The translations under genes were made by a program, and so were the position numbers. Below the pieces are notes generated by a model that saw only the letters and a list, made by a program, of their open reading frames with translations, was not told where the DNA came from and searched no databases. Source: Actinostola sp. cb2023 (Eukaryota; Cnidaria; Anthozoa; Actiniaria; Actinostolidae). From it: a stretch of 64,000 bases of DNA. The stretch's first letter is position 1. Each line of letters begins with the position of its first letter. The stretch covers positions 186,001 to 250,000 of the forward strand of contig JAUJYZ010000222.1 of assembly GCA_033675265.1 (NCBI GenBank), read 5' to 3'. Below are positions 37,601 through 49,854 of this stretch, in pieces.

Positions 37601-40441
37601 AACTATTTTAACTAATTTAAGAAAACCATTGCATTTATTTACTTATTTGCCATGCAGCATGGTGTACTGTGAATCTCTTCTTCTAACTATTTTAACTAAT
37701 TTAAGAAAACCATTGCATTTATTTACTTATTTGCCATGCAGCATGGTGTACTGTGAATCTCTTCTTCTGAACTATTTTAACTGACTAATTTAAGAAAACC
37801 ATTGCATTTATTTACTTATTTGCCATACAACATGGTGTACTGTGAATCTCTTCTTCTAACTATTTTAACTAATTTAAGAAAACCATTGCATTTATTTACT
37901 TATTTACCATACAGCATAGTGTACTGTGAATCTCTTCTCTTTTTCTAACTAACCATGCCATGCAGCATGGTGTACTGTGAATCTCTTCTTCTGAACTATT
38001 TTAACTAATTTAAGAAAACCATTGCATTTATTTACTTATTTGCCATACAGCATGGTGTACTGTGAATCTCTTCTTCTAACTATTTTAACTCATTTAAGAA
38101 AACCATTGCATTTATTTACTTATTTGCCATGCAACATGGTGTACTGTGAATCTCTTCTTCTAACTATTTTAACTCATTTAAGAAAACCATTGCATTTATT
38201 TACTTATTTGCCATGCAGCATGGTGAACTGTGAATCTCTTCTTCTAACTATTTTAACTAATTTAAGAAAACCATTGCATTTATTTACTTATTTACCATAC
38301 AACATGGTGTACTGTGAATCTCTTCTTCTGAACTATTTTAACTAATTTAAGAAAACCATTGCATTTATTTACTTATTTACCATACAGCATGGTGTACTGT
38401 GAATCTCTTCTTCTAACTATTTTAACTAATTTAAGAAAACCATTGCATTTATTTACTTATTTGCCATACAACATGGTGTACTGTGAATCTCTTCTTCTAA
38501 CTATTTTAACTAATTTAAGAAAACCATTGCATTTATTTACTTATTTGCCATACAACATGGTGTACTGTGAATCTCTTCTTCTAACTATTTTAACTAATTT
38601 AAGAAAACCATTGCATTTATTTACTTATTTACCATACAGCATAGTGTACTGTGAATCTCTTCTTCTCTATTTTAACTAACTATTTACCATGCAACATGGT
38701 GTACTGTGAATCTCTTCTTCTGAACTATTTTAACTAATTTAAGAACCATTGCATTTATTTACTTATTTGCCATGCAACATGGTGTACTGTGAATCTCTTC
38801 TTCTAACTATTTTAACTCATTTAAGAAAACCATTGCATTTATTTACTTATTTGCCATGCAACATGGTGTACTGTGAATCTCTTCTTCTAACTATTTTAAC
38901 TAATTTAAGAAAACCATTGCATTTATTTACTTATTTGCCATGCAACATGGTGTACTGTGAATCTCTTCTTCTCTAACTATTTTAACTAATTTAAGAAAAC
39001 CATTGCATTTATTTACTTATTTGCCATGCAACATGGTGTACTGTGAATCTCTTCTTCTAACTATTTTAACTAATTTAAGAAAACCATTGCATTTATTTAC
39101 TTATTTGCCATACAGCATGGTGTACTGTGAATCTCTTCTTCTAACTATTTTAACTAATTTAAGAAAACCATTGCATTTATTTACTTATTTACCATGCAAC
39201 ATGGTGTACTGTGAATCTCTTCTTCTAACTATTTTAACTAATTTAAGAAAAACCATTGCATTTATTTACTTATTTGCCATGCAACATGGTGTACTGTGAA
39301 TCTCTTCTTCTAACTATTTTAACTAATTTAAGAAAACCATTGCATTTATTTACTTATTTGCCATGCAACATGGTGTACTGTGAATCTCTTCTTCTGAACT
39401 ATTTTAACTAATTTAAGAAAACCATTGCATTTATTTACTTATTTGCCATGCAACATGGTGTACTGTGAATCTCTTCTTCTAACTATTTTAACTAATTTAA
39501 GAAAAACCATTTTGCATTTATTTACTTATTTGCCATACAGCATGGTGTACTGTGAATCTCTTCTTCTGAACTATTTTAACCTATTTAAGAAAACCATTGC
39601 ATTTATTTACTTATTTGCCATGCAACATGGTGTACTGTGAATCTCTTCTTCTAACTATTTTAACTAATTTAAGAAAACCATTGCATTTATTTACTTATTT
39701 ACCATGCAGCATGGTGTACTGTGAATCTCTTCTTCTAACTATTTTAACTAATTTAAGAAAACCATTGCATTTATTTACTTATTTGCCATGCAACATGGTG
39801 TACTGTGAATCTCTTCTTCTGAACTATTTTAACTAATTTAAGAAAACCATTGCATTTATTTACTTATTTGCCATGATGCAGCATGGTGTACTGTGAATCT
39901 CTTCTTCTAACTATTTTAACTAATTTAAGAAAACCATTGCATTTATTTACTTATTTGCCATGCAGCATGGTGTACTGTGAATCTCTTCTTCTAACTATAT
40001 AAACTAATTTAAGAAAACCATTGCATTTATTTACTTATTTGCCATACAGCATGGTGTACTGTGAATCTCTTCTTCTAACTATTTTAACTAATTTAAGAAA
40101 ACCATTGCATTTATTTACTTATTTACCATGCAACATGGTGTACTGTGAATCTCTTCTTCTAACTATTTGCCATGCAGCATGGTGTACTGTGAATCTCTTC
40201 TTCTAACTATTTTAACTAATTTAAGAAAACCATTGCATTTATTTACTTATTTGCCATGCAACATGGTGTACTGTGAATCTCTTCCTCTGAACTATATAAA
40301 CTAATTTAAGAAAACCATTGCATTTATTTACTTATTTGCCATGCAACATGGTGTACTGTGAATCTCTTCCTCTGAACTATATAAACTAATTTAAGAAAAC
40401 CATTGCATTTATTTACTTATTTGCCATGCAGCATGGTGTAC
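34604..40441. repeat. Satellite array 2: 84-bp units, about 70 copies
   Basis: The unit reads CATTGCATTTATTTACTTAT, T(A/G)CCAT(A/G)CA(A/G)CATGG, TGTACTGTGAATCTCTTCTT, CTAACTATTTTAACTAATTT, AAGAAAAC. Variation is concentrated at three A/G positions in the middle. The left 1.9 kb keeps exact multiples of three: one shortened unit near 35250 has lost exactly 9 bp. As a result one frame stays open for 636 codons, repeating a 28-residue hydrophobic motif (HLFTYLPYSMVYCESLLL and so on). One-base insertions (for example near 36510, 36733 and 37768) and partial units break it rightward. I read it as satellite DNA, not a gene. Confidence 0.95.
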
Positions 40442-41494
40442 TTGTACTACTGTACGTGACTGAGTCTTCGGTGATGCACCAATTGTATCTCTAAGCTAGT
40501 CTGGAATTCAGTCGAGGTTGTTTTGATAGCCTAAAAGTTTTCAGGGAAGCATTAAAGGATATTTGCACAGCTCTGTTAATGACACTTCGGTAAAGCCACA
40601 TAATCAAGCTCTGTGTTGCTACCTAATCCTTACGATAATTCACGCATAATCCAGCGCTTATCGACGTCTTTGTCTAAACTAAGCATAAAAGACTCCTTCT
40701 GTCTTGATGCCTTTTTAATTCGCTTCTACACTTGCCCATGGACCGCAATTTCAGTCGAAACGACCCGACGCCACCGAAGCGCGTCTTGTGAGTTAGCAGT
40801 TGTATATCGGTCTTCGTGTCTCCTATACCGTGGGAAAATTCCAAGGTCTATTGTTTATGTATCGGTCGAACAGCGTGTTGAATTATCATGCTGTAACGGC
40901 TATAGAACCCTAACAAAAGTACCTAAACTACCCGCAGCGCTCCCATCCTTTAAACACACGTTCTTCAACAAATCAACTCAAGTACTCAACTACCCTCGGG
41001 GATCAGTCAATTATTCAAGTATCGCTTGACTAACTTCGGTACTAAAGTCCAATCTCTTGTATGCCTTGTGTTATGCCTTTGTTAACCCAGTTTACTTTTG
41101 CATAAACAGGGCAAACTCTTCATAACTTTTAAACAATATTCACCTCAGGCTCTGTTATTGTTTAAGCTTAGACTCTTTGTAGCCGGCACAAGTCTTTTCT
41201 TTAATGAACCAATCAGATTGCGAGATTTTAACTCTGTCGCGCGCCATTTTTTCTAATGACAGATTTAGTAATTATTAGGAAGTGTGTACATAGTCTGTGA
41301 GCCAATCACAACTAATGGTTACTTAAATGTTTTAATAACCCACTGAGGTTACTATGATGAATAACGGACAATCTATCAATAGTTATTAGAGACTTATTAT
41401 GGCATAGAAGATTACACTGATTCAGTGAAATATGCGTCATGTAGTCCCAAACACGACAAACTAAAAGACACATTACTTGAACTTTGTTGCAAAC
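40442..41494. other. Region upstream of HES-D
   Basis: Unique sequence carrying the isolated CSL site listed separately and CCAAT boxes on the plus strand at 41209-41214 and 41302-41307. No TTCYCACG lies 11 bp after either CCAAT box, so the composite of the other genes is absent. Confidence 0.5.
40829..40836 (+). promoter_or_regulatory. Candidate distal CSL/Su(H) site of HES-D
   Basis: CGTGGGAA lies about 660 bp before the HES-D start codon. Relative to the gene it has the same orientation, and a similar distance (660-770 bp), as the distal inverted sites of HES-A, C and E. On the opposite strand it is next to CGGTATAGG, so it could instead mark a decayed minus-strand promoter. Confidence 0.45.
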
Positions 41495-44170
41495 ATGGAA
41501 AGAAGGAAAAGACTCACAGGAAACGGCGGCCATGTGTCTAAAGAAACTGAGCGCAAGGTATGCGAGTACCAGTATATAATGACAGTCAACAAGTTTCATT
41601 GAATTTACTGCGGTGGAAGTTGTCACGAACTTTCCCTAAGCAATCCAGACTTTTATCATGAATCACTATTGGAACATGCCACTGGAAAAATGAGCACTGA
41701 GTTACAAAGGTTGCCTAATTCTAAAGGTGCGTTATTCGTACTCGCGGTTGTGAACAGTCGTCAAAGCAATGTGTAAACATTGCCAAAAGTCTCGTGTACA
41801 AATATATGAACTCGGTTTCAAGTGCTTCATAATGATTTTACATGAAACTAGCTCGACTATTTAAGGCTTTATTTCACGCTATAGCATCGAGCTGCCAAAA
41901 CAGTGAACTGAGCAAATAACTTCTGCTAGCTCTCGCTTCAACTTTGACTAAGTTAACCCAAAAAAACTTTGTTGATTTCGATCTTGCACGGAAACTTTGA
42001 GTTTAACTGAGTCAGTTTTCAGTGATGTGTTGCGCACAGTACGAACTCGCATGCCTTTACAGAGAGGGTTTTTGATCTTACATCTCTGTTTTTGTGGTAG
42101 AAAATGAAGCCCATCACAGAAAAGATCAGACGAGAACGTATCAACAACAGCCTTGACGAACTCAAGGTTCTCATACTTAGCGCCATGAATGAAGATGTAA
42201 GAATCATGTTTACCAGTTTGTATCTGCACGATTCCAAATCCATTAATCCACTGCAGCTTCTTTGTAATTCAGCAAAGAAAGTTTATAAATGCAAATTAGT
42301 AAACTTTTAAATTTATATTGAAACTGGTTTGAAAATTGTTTAAGGTGTCACACTACGCCAAGATGGAAAAAGCAGACATACTAGAAATGGCAGTAAAGTA
42401 CATTAAACGTCTGCAAACGGCGAAGCCAAAGACACAAGGTACAATCCAAAGGAGCACTGAACGTAGACCAATTACTTACCGCCTGCAAATGACAAGTCAC
42501 GGACATTGAACAAAAGCAAAACAAGGCGGCTACATTAGTTTTCAAATTTTATCAGTCATTGTCGTTTGATTTGTGTCGCTAGTTTAGATCTTTCCGAGAG
42601 TTAATTAGGTTAGGCTAGAGTTTGGTAAGCCGCCATTAGAGACTTCATTACTTCATTACTTCATCTTCTAATCTATGCTAAATACATCAGTATTACCGAA
42701 CCTCTGCTCGTAGGGTAAATACATAGGTATCGGTGATTGAAGGCATAATTATAGTTAACTAATAATAATACTGATTGTTCTTATATAGTGCATTTCACAT
42801 TGTCTCAATGCGTTTTACAACCGATGGAGGACTTTTTCGGGCTGCATATGAAAGGCGCCTACGGCAGCCGAGCAGCTTACAATCATGAGGAGTTAGTATG
42901 TTATGCCTCCAACTTTGAAGTAGGCTGTTGAAAGTTTGATCCAGTTTTAAAGGGTTTATTAGTGATGTGAGTACTTTGTGAAGCGATGTCCTCAAAAATT
43001 AACCATGGGAGCTCTTAAACAACAAAGAACGCATAATTTATATACTCGGTTAGAAGGACTTGGCGAGTTTCTTAACTTCAACCGAACTTATGCCTGCTAG
43101 TTAGAAATTAAAGAAAAATGAAGAAAAACAAAATTAATTACGAAGATCAAGGTTCTAAAAAGCCATATCGTTTTGTTGTAGAATCACAACTAGTTAACAC
43201 CTCCAGTTACGCCATTGCGTGCCCGTGCAATATCATCGATGAGAACCGATTGTTCATTTTGGAACTGCATTTAACACAGTATTATTTTTTATCGCTGTAC
43301 TAGGGTCACAAGGAGATTATATTGCGGAATTTTTAGTTCATATCCAGATAAAAGTATTGTGTCCAGATAATTTATCTGTATTGGTTTATATAGGATATAC
43401 GTACCACAAGAGTGAATGGGAACTCATGCAGTAAGAGAGTTAATAGACCTGATAACACTTTATCTGATTGATATTTATTCTCCCCGTTGCTGATTCCTTT
43501 TCAGTTTCGTTGTTACATTTTTCTCTTTTCTTATGTTCAAGGCGAATGCCCACAAGACACCGAGGCTGAGCTAACAGTTCTCATCACTTCCAATACAGCG
43601 ACGCGCTCTGATGAGCGAAAAGCACTTGACATCCCAGCAGAACAACCAAGCTCACAGGTCAGAGCCACGACTTCTGGCTCACTTGACCTTGTTTTACCAG
43701 CCCTTCCTGGAATTTCATTCACCAGTGTTTCTATGGAAACTTCAAATCGTACAACGAACACTCGCGATGATGTCTTCGCGTCTCCGTGTGGCAGCTTCGT
43801 GCAGAGTGACGTCAATATGGTTTCCGGGACGAGTTGTTCGCAGGATGATAGAGAAGCAAGCTCGTTACAGTTTGCTAGTAAAATTATCAATGATGGCAAA
43901 CCTTTTGCATTGAGAACGCAGAACACAATGAACACTGCATGCTACAAAGACAATATGCCATCCAATCAAACAACTAACTATATCCCAAAAGTGCGTTTGC
44001 CTGGAATGGAGTGTTTCATAAGGAATAATCTCAGGACTGACGTTCTTAGTAGAGAAGCAGACAAAGAAAACGCGTTTAGTTTTGATGATCGGCTGAGCCA
44101 TCAGTACTATAGAGGTTTACAGATGGCGTTCGACGACCCTCAGTATCTTGCACTGTGGAGACCATGGTAG
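41495..44170 (+). CDS. hes: HES-D: Orange-less bHLH-WRPW protein
   Basis: Predicted 293-aa nuclear repressor. Exons are 41495-41557, 42101-42196, 42345-42438 and 43542-44170, with GT-AG borders and phases 0, 0, 1. The bHLH (about residues 22-75) reads KPITEKIRRERINNSLDELK with the HES proline, then [20 protein letters not shown]. The last exon encodes 208 residues with no visible Orange domain. It is rich in Ser, Thr and Asn, with no long conserved block, and ends LALWRPW, the Groucho-binding tetrapeptide. A poly(A) signal AATAAATAAA begins at 44469. The gene is tail-to-tail with HES-E. Intron 3 carries a short interspersed repeat. Loss of Orange removes a known dimer-selectivity and repression module, so partner choice may differ from HES-A/C/E (inference). 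Confidence 0.88.
42755..42835 (-). repeat. Short interspersed repeat tail in HES-D intron 3
   Basis: On the minus strand: GTAAAACGCATTGAGACAAT, GTGAAATGCACTATATAAG, then a short (TTA)n run. This resembles the widespread AAAGCGCTTTGAG...GCGCTATATAA-type tail of animal short repeats. Confidence 0.5.
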
Positions 44171-44215
44171 AAATGTAACATTTGTTAAACTAAAGTCGAA
44201 CAAATTTATGTCACT

Positions 44216-44340
44216 ATGAAAACGGACCCGACGTAAGCAAAAGCACAAGCGCGCGCAATTCGCAAGCACAAGACACAAGGATACAAACTTTTTCAGTCTT
44301 GTGCTTGTGCTTATGCTTGTGTCACTAAAACGAGGCTGTG
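44216..44340. repeat. Decayed foldback element related to that at 28332
   Basis: Starts TGAAAACGGACCCGACGTAAGC. An internal inverted pair (AAGCAAAAGCACAAG / CTTGTGCTTGTGCTTATGCTT) follows. It lies just beyond the HES-D stop, in the 3' UTR if the signal at 44469 is used. Confidence 0.6.
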
Positions 44341-44924
44341 CGGACTGATAATTGGCCGCATCAGAAATAATGCTGGATTTGATGAATCCCAATCAACTCC
44401 ACTGTTATAAAACTGTCTCACATCGTGATTTAGAAGATATCATAACTAAAAAACATGCATATTTTTCCAATAAATAAAACACTAATCATATGATAATATA
44501 AACAAATAATAGAAATCAGTAATTTTTTTTTTTTTTTTTAAACTTAAAAGTTATAGCGGTACGTAGTCTTAGGGGTCGAGTTTTACCTATTTACTTTGTG
44601 GATGAAGACATGTTCAAAAGCAAATGCGGTGAATTATGCAAATGCGGCAAATGCGTTGTACACAATGGAAACGTTTTTTAGTTCATTTATTTAGCGAGAA
44701 AACGTATGCTCAAAGTCTGTACTAGTCTTGGTAGAATTCAAAACTCTCCGTATTACCCAAGTTTCATAGCTTTGTAGTATTGATATTTGTGAATGTTTTG
44801 CTAGTCATGTTGCACTGGGGGGAAATTAAACCCCGCGCGCACGCCATTCATAAACAAAATTTGTTGGAAATTCATTAGAAATTCAATGTCCAACTAATTG
44901 TCAATGAATTTCCAAGGTTTGAAG

Positions 44925-45291
44925 AGCGCGCGCCATTGTTGTACGAATGAGATGACGACGCACAAAATTTAATAACGTCTTGTTGGAATGTAGTACGTAA
45001 ATGAACTCTGGTCTTCCATTGGCGTCGCATTCTAAATTGGCAACGTGATATATATATATTCTTGTGTGGCGACGCAGAGAGAACGAGAACGCGGTCAGTG
45101 GGTTATCTGCGCAGATAGTTGTTTCCAGTCAAGCGGACCACAAATTCGCCATGTCATTCGACAATTAACCGGGGCACAAGTTTAGTAAAAAGCAAGGAAA
45201 AAGACTCGATTGTGACTGCAATAGACGTAAAGACAGTTTGTTTGAGGTTCGTCGTCCTCGACTAGAAAGTGAAAGTAATCTTGTCACGGTG
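44925..45291 (+). mobile_element. MITE-family copy, homologous to 60728-61108
   Basis: Aligns by eye with the reverse complement of the element at 60728-61108. Shared blocks in the same order are TTTAATAACGTCTTGTTGGA, GACGCAGAGAGAACGAGAAC, GCAGATAGTTGTTTCCAGTC, GGACCACAAA, ATGTCATTC and TTTAGTAAAAA. The terminal inverted repeats have decayed here. The GTGAGT after CACG at 45291 looks like a donor site, but the repeat homology argues against a gene exon. Confidence 0.65.
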
Positions 45292-46725
45292 AGTTTGTAT
45301 CCAAGGTAACCGAGTGAACAAACACGCCCTCACAATTCATCAAAATAACAAATCTGCCCAGATGTTCAGAGAAAAATACCTCTGTTATTTACTGGTGCAA
45401 ATTGAGTCAGAGGGTAGAATGATTATATCAAAGATATTATATCTGTAACGAGCATTTAATAGCTTCATGAAAGTGGGCTGTAACAACGTCGACACTTTAT
45501 AGAATGCCATATAATGCCCAGTAATATCCCACCACAATTGATTGCAAACTATACATCAGCCCGTGTCTCGTTCGCTCCTGAAGTCATGATTAAATATTGG
45601 TTTTAACCAAAAGACGGAAAGACTTGAAAGCGTGATTGATAAATGAAATCAGACTGATGGAGATTAGTGTGGTGCAATGTACAATTTGTACGGCAAAAAA
45701 TACTTCCTCCGATAACTCAATCGTAGTCCAACTACCTCCCTTGAACAGAAAAATGTAGGGTTCGTTGTTTTGAACTTAAACCTCTAAGCCAATTCCCTAC
45801 ACTAAATCAGCAGTAAACTAAACAGCTAAACATTGCGCAAGGCTAAGAAATGGTCAAAAAACTTCAAAATTATTGCTGAAAATAATAGGGACATCTCTCT
45901 CTCGCTTTGTTGTAAGAAGCATACAGGCAAGCTATTACAAACTGTATCTTCATTGAACTTCCTAGAAAACTTACACTGGTCAGCTAAACATTGCGTAAGC
46001 CTGAACTAATGGGATCAAAGAACTTCAGAATTATTGCTGAACTAATCAGAAATGACTCTCTTGGGAAAACAATTCAAGACAATGAAATTACAAAACAAAA
46101 GTTTTGAAATTAATCAGTTTATTTCAAACCATTTTTATTGCAAACAAGAAATATCAAAATTTCTATAACTTGTTTAGATTTTTTTTGTCTCAAATTGGTA
46201 TAAAACAATTTTAATTCTAATTTGAACATAATTGAACTGATATCAACTCTGTAGTATTTATTACTAATTATGTACATATTTGTATTCTAATTATAATAAT
46301 TAAAATACCTTTCTACTGACGTCATTAATGTTAGTGCATTTTGTTGGCTTCCCAAACAGCGCGCAGATGCTTTGTATCCACGAGTTAACGAGAATTGATG
46401 TCTTGGAAACATTAAAAAATAAATCGAAGCTTTTGATCTTGAGACTGAACTCAAGATCAATCATTTGACAATAAACTTAAAGCGAGTGCCTGAACGTCGC
46501 ACTGACTGGCGCCCTGCTGGTTGCGAAATGCGACAGCTGTGAACATGTCACGTGAACTTGATACATCAATTATGCGAACAATAACGTCTTGTACCATCAA
46601 GCAATTATGGAAAAATTTGCTACTGTACATTGGCTATCAAAATAACCTTCTAGAATTCAAACAATTATCAGTTTTTTCGATGCGAAACGAGGCATCAAAA
46701 ATTGTTGTTAAATAAAGTCCAGTGT
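45292..46725. other. Rest of the HES-D / HES-E convergent spacer
   Basis: No gene seen. Two minus-strand AATAAA motifs near 46119 and 46133 are possible but distant poly(A) signals for HES-E. Confidence 0.45.
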
Positions 46726-48085
46726 TCACCAGGGTCTCCACATAGTTGGTTCAGTTAGTGCTGGTGCTTTTGTTGTCGATTTAGCAATGCCTACAAAGCT
46801 CTTGATGTTCTTCTCCTGAGAATCCTGCACTATCATTTCGATGTTTTCGTTTTTGATAGGAGTAGGGGGCAGCGTTCCCAGCGTTGTTTTGTTCGAAGGC
46901 GAAGGTGGAGGCGATGGAATGGGAACCCATACGACGGTCGGTATGTTTGCGGTTGTTAGGTTCACTGGTGACGTCTGCAAAGCTGCGGTTGAATTTGGAA
47001 GAATAAAGGCAGGGGGGTGGGCATTGACGTGAGTGTTGCCATGGAAACCTACTGGAACATGTGCAAAGACTTTTCCATGCATTTGCATATCGTTGCGTTG
47101 AAGGAGTGTGGTGTTTGCAGTGTTCGACATGTTTCTCAATAGCTCTAGAGAGCACAGGTTGTAGCCTGCTCTGTACTCCGACCATGACAATGGAACTAAA
47201 AATCAAGATAATATTCACGTTAGAAGATCATCTTAATGATATTACACATTACAGTTAGAGAAAATAAGGCGCGGCTTAGCGAAGCCACGGATTAGGAAAG
47301 CCGCGATGGGTCCAAACCACCTGTGAGACGAGTTCGAAGTTGGTTGAAAATTTGCTATTTTGACCCATTTATATCGGTCATCATGGTCATTCGCCCCTTG
47401 TTTTTCTCTCGTATATTAATGGGCCTATTATCAATTGAGCCTAAATTTGCTAAGTTAGTGAGTAATTATCCTAATTAAGTTGAATTAGGTCCCAAAAAAT
47501 AATAATTTAAAAACGGATTCAAACACGTCTTAGATAAACTCCAAGTTTGTCAGTGTTTATACGAGGGCCCTTTGTTGACTTTCAAAATCACGAACGCGTA
47601 AAAACTGGGTGTGAACTTTTAATTTGTTTACATAATTATTTCAAAACTCAAAGGCTTTCTTTCCTTATATCGTCTTCAAGATTAATGATTTCGTTTTTAC
47701 TGACTTTATTATCCGATCAAAAAGATCGAGTTGAATATCCTCACCTCTTTTCGTTCGTCGTCCCTGCGAATTCATATCTCTTAGAAACTTCACCGTCATC
47801 TCGAGAATGTCAGCTTTCTCCATTTTAGAATACCGAGATACCTACAAGAGAAAGAGAGAGAAGCCAGTTAATAATAATAATTAGTATAATAGTTAGACGT
47901 ATCGTAAGGTTAATTGGACTTGTAAACTCGGCTGCAGCTAAAATATTTATGTTCTTCAGTTCGATCATGAGTGTATACGTAATCGTTGTAAAAATCAATT
48001 CGATGAAGCGAATTTTCCAAACTTTCTCAAAGTTACATCATTCCACAAACAAACAAACAAACAAATAAATAAATAAATAAAAAAA

Positions 48086-48144
<59 letters not shown>

Positions 48145-48365
48145 GTAAATAAATAAGTAAATAAATAAGTAAGTAAGTAAATAAGTAAGTAAGTAAGTAA
48201 ATAAGTAAGTAAGTAAGTAAGTAAATAAGTAAGTAAGTAAGTAAGTAAATAAGTAAGTAAGTAAATAAATAAATAAATAAGTAAATAAATAAGTAAAAAA
48301 ATAAGTAAGTAAGTAAGTAAGTAAATAAGTAAGTAAGTAAATAAGTAAGTAAGTAAGTAAGTAAG

Positions 48366-48400
<35 letters not shown>

Positions 48401-48433
48401 GTAAATAAATAAATAAATAAGTAAATAAGTAAG

Positions 48434-48468
<35 letters not shown>

Positions 48469-49157
48469 GTAAATAAGTAAATAAATAAACTGTTGTGGTA
48501 ATGAGTTTGCACGGTTAAGATGACGTCATCATTGCATCACGGGACATAGTCGGTCAATTACGACCACATTTGATGATAATTAGCTTGTTATATGCTCTTT
48601 TCAAAGTCATTCTAGAAGATGGTCTAATATAAGAAATCAGTTCGCTATCTTGATATATCAGTGAGATGTATTTCTCTTCAAGAAAAACCCTGTTAACTGT
48701 TTTTTGTTTACGTCTGCACCGGTGGCAACGTCTACTCACATCTTTATTCAGAGATTCTAAGACGAGGACTTTCATCTCGTTTAAACTTGTGTTGATTCGG
48801 TCTCGTCGTAGTTTCTCCATCAGTGGTTTTTTGGTCTGAAATGAACAAGTATATAGTTTAATAAATCACGCTTTTATCCTTCATGATTATCAGTCATTAA
48901 CAGTCAGTGATTATCAGTCATATTTTTTTTTTATAAATCAAAGCAAAGTTTACTTGTTGATCGTAGCAATGTGCAATTGTGCTGTGTTTTTTTTCTCTCG
49001 ATCATTAAACGGGTGCATTGTTGTACGTACAAATTGTCTGAACTCAAAAACTATGACAAAATTATAAACTCACCTTCCTACGGTCGCTGACCATTTTGCC
49101 TACAAAATCATGCGACTCGATTAATGTTTGTGAATTACTGCTTTCTAGTGTAGCCAT
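46726..49157 (-). CDS. hes: HES-E: HES/E(spl)-type bHLH-Orange-WRPW repressor
   Basis: Predicted 248-aa nuclear repressor. Exons on the minus strand are 49157-49074, 48835-48740, 47841-47745 and 47195-46726, with GT-AG borders and phases 0, 0, 1. The basic region is TKKPLMEKLRRDRIN with the HES proline; helix 2 is [20 protein letters not shown]. The Orange domain (from about residue 98, YRAGYNLCSLELLRN) is weaker than in HES-A and C: the CAAE core has become CSLE. VWVPIPSPPPSP is shared with HES-C. It ends MWRPW. Intron 2 contains a 440-bp tetranucleotide repeat; intron 3 contains a GC-rich coral-type repeat fragment near 47270-47310. The start choice (MATLESSNSQ) gives an 84-nt first exon at the expected distance from the promoter. 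Confidence 0.9.
48046..48489. repeat. (AAAT)n/(AAGT)n microsatellite in HES-E intron 2
   Basis: About 440 bp of alternating AAAT and AAGT units with a few AAAC units at the left edge. A long frame on the minus strand (poly Leu/Tyr/Ile) is an artefact. Confidence 0.97.
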
Positions 49158-49225
49158 TTCTTCGCGAGGTGTTCACGCCTTCAGAGACAAGTGGCAAATG
49201 CTTCACCAACCGTATGCTCCAATGT

Positions 49226-49854
49226 GTATATTAGATTCTCCCGTGGGAAAAATGCTTCAGCTTTGAATCATCGATTTTAAATATTTGTAAACACTTCGTT
49301 AAAGACAATCATCATAACAGAGTCATACAATCAGCGATAGACTCCACAAAGCTTGGACCGTGGGAATGGCCACTTCCGATTGGCTATAATTGTATAGTCA
49401 CACGACATCTTTAAGAAACAAAGCACCAAAAAGCCCATCAGCGCGTGACGAGCGTGAGACTGTTTGATCCTGATTGGTTGGAATCTCACCGACCTTCTTC
49501 CTTAATTAGTTCAGAAATACGCCAATTGGAGTTAATAAAACGTCTTTTTTTCTTCTCAAAAGAAGACTCCAGGAACACTTTGGCGTCTAACAAGATTAAA
49601 CAAACTTCTTTGAGAGACAAAAAGACAAATAGTCATCAAACATGTTCGAGTTGATTTGAATTCAATGCGGCCGGTGAATGGTATTTTTCCTCGTTATGAT
49701 TCAATGTTGGTCAGACAGTTTTTTCACCACGTGTGGGTTTACAGAAATGGCTTTTGTGTCGCATTGTGTACAAAACTTTTCGATACTTTTTGTTCGGGGT
49801 CACGAGAGAAAGAAAAGCCATTAAAATGACAATACGCCGGTGGATTTTCCCACG
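49226..49854 (-). promoter_or_regulatory. HES-E promoter: CSL sites and CSL+CCAAT composites
   Basis: A TATA-like CTAATATAC (minus, near 49226-49234) is followed by CGTGGGAA at 49242-49249; ATATTTGTAAACACTT from 49281; CGTGGGAA at 49359-49366 then GATTGG at 49378-49383 (11-bp gap); CGTGAGAC at 49453-49460 then GATTGG at 49472-49477 (11-bp gap); and inverted TTCCCACG at 49847-49854. Confidence 0.75.

Noticed and set aside
45050..45297. TATATATA followed by a putative 5' exon ending at a GTGAGT donor
   Set aside because: The stretch is homologous to the MITE at 60728-61108, so the promoter/exon look is better explained by the repeat.
48033..48512. Leu/Tyr/Ile-rich 159-codon frame
   Set aside because: Pure AAAT/AAGT microsatellite inside HES-E intron 2.
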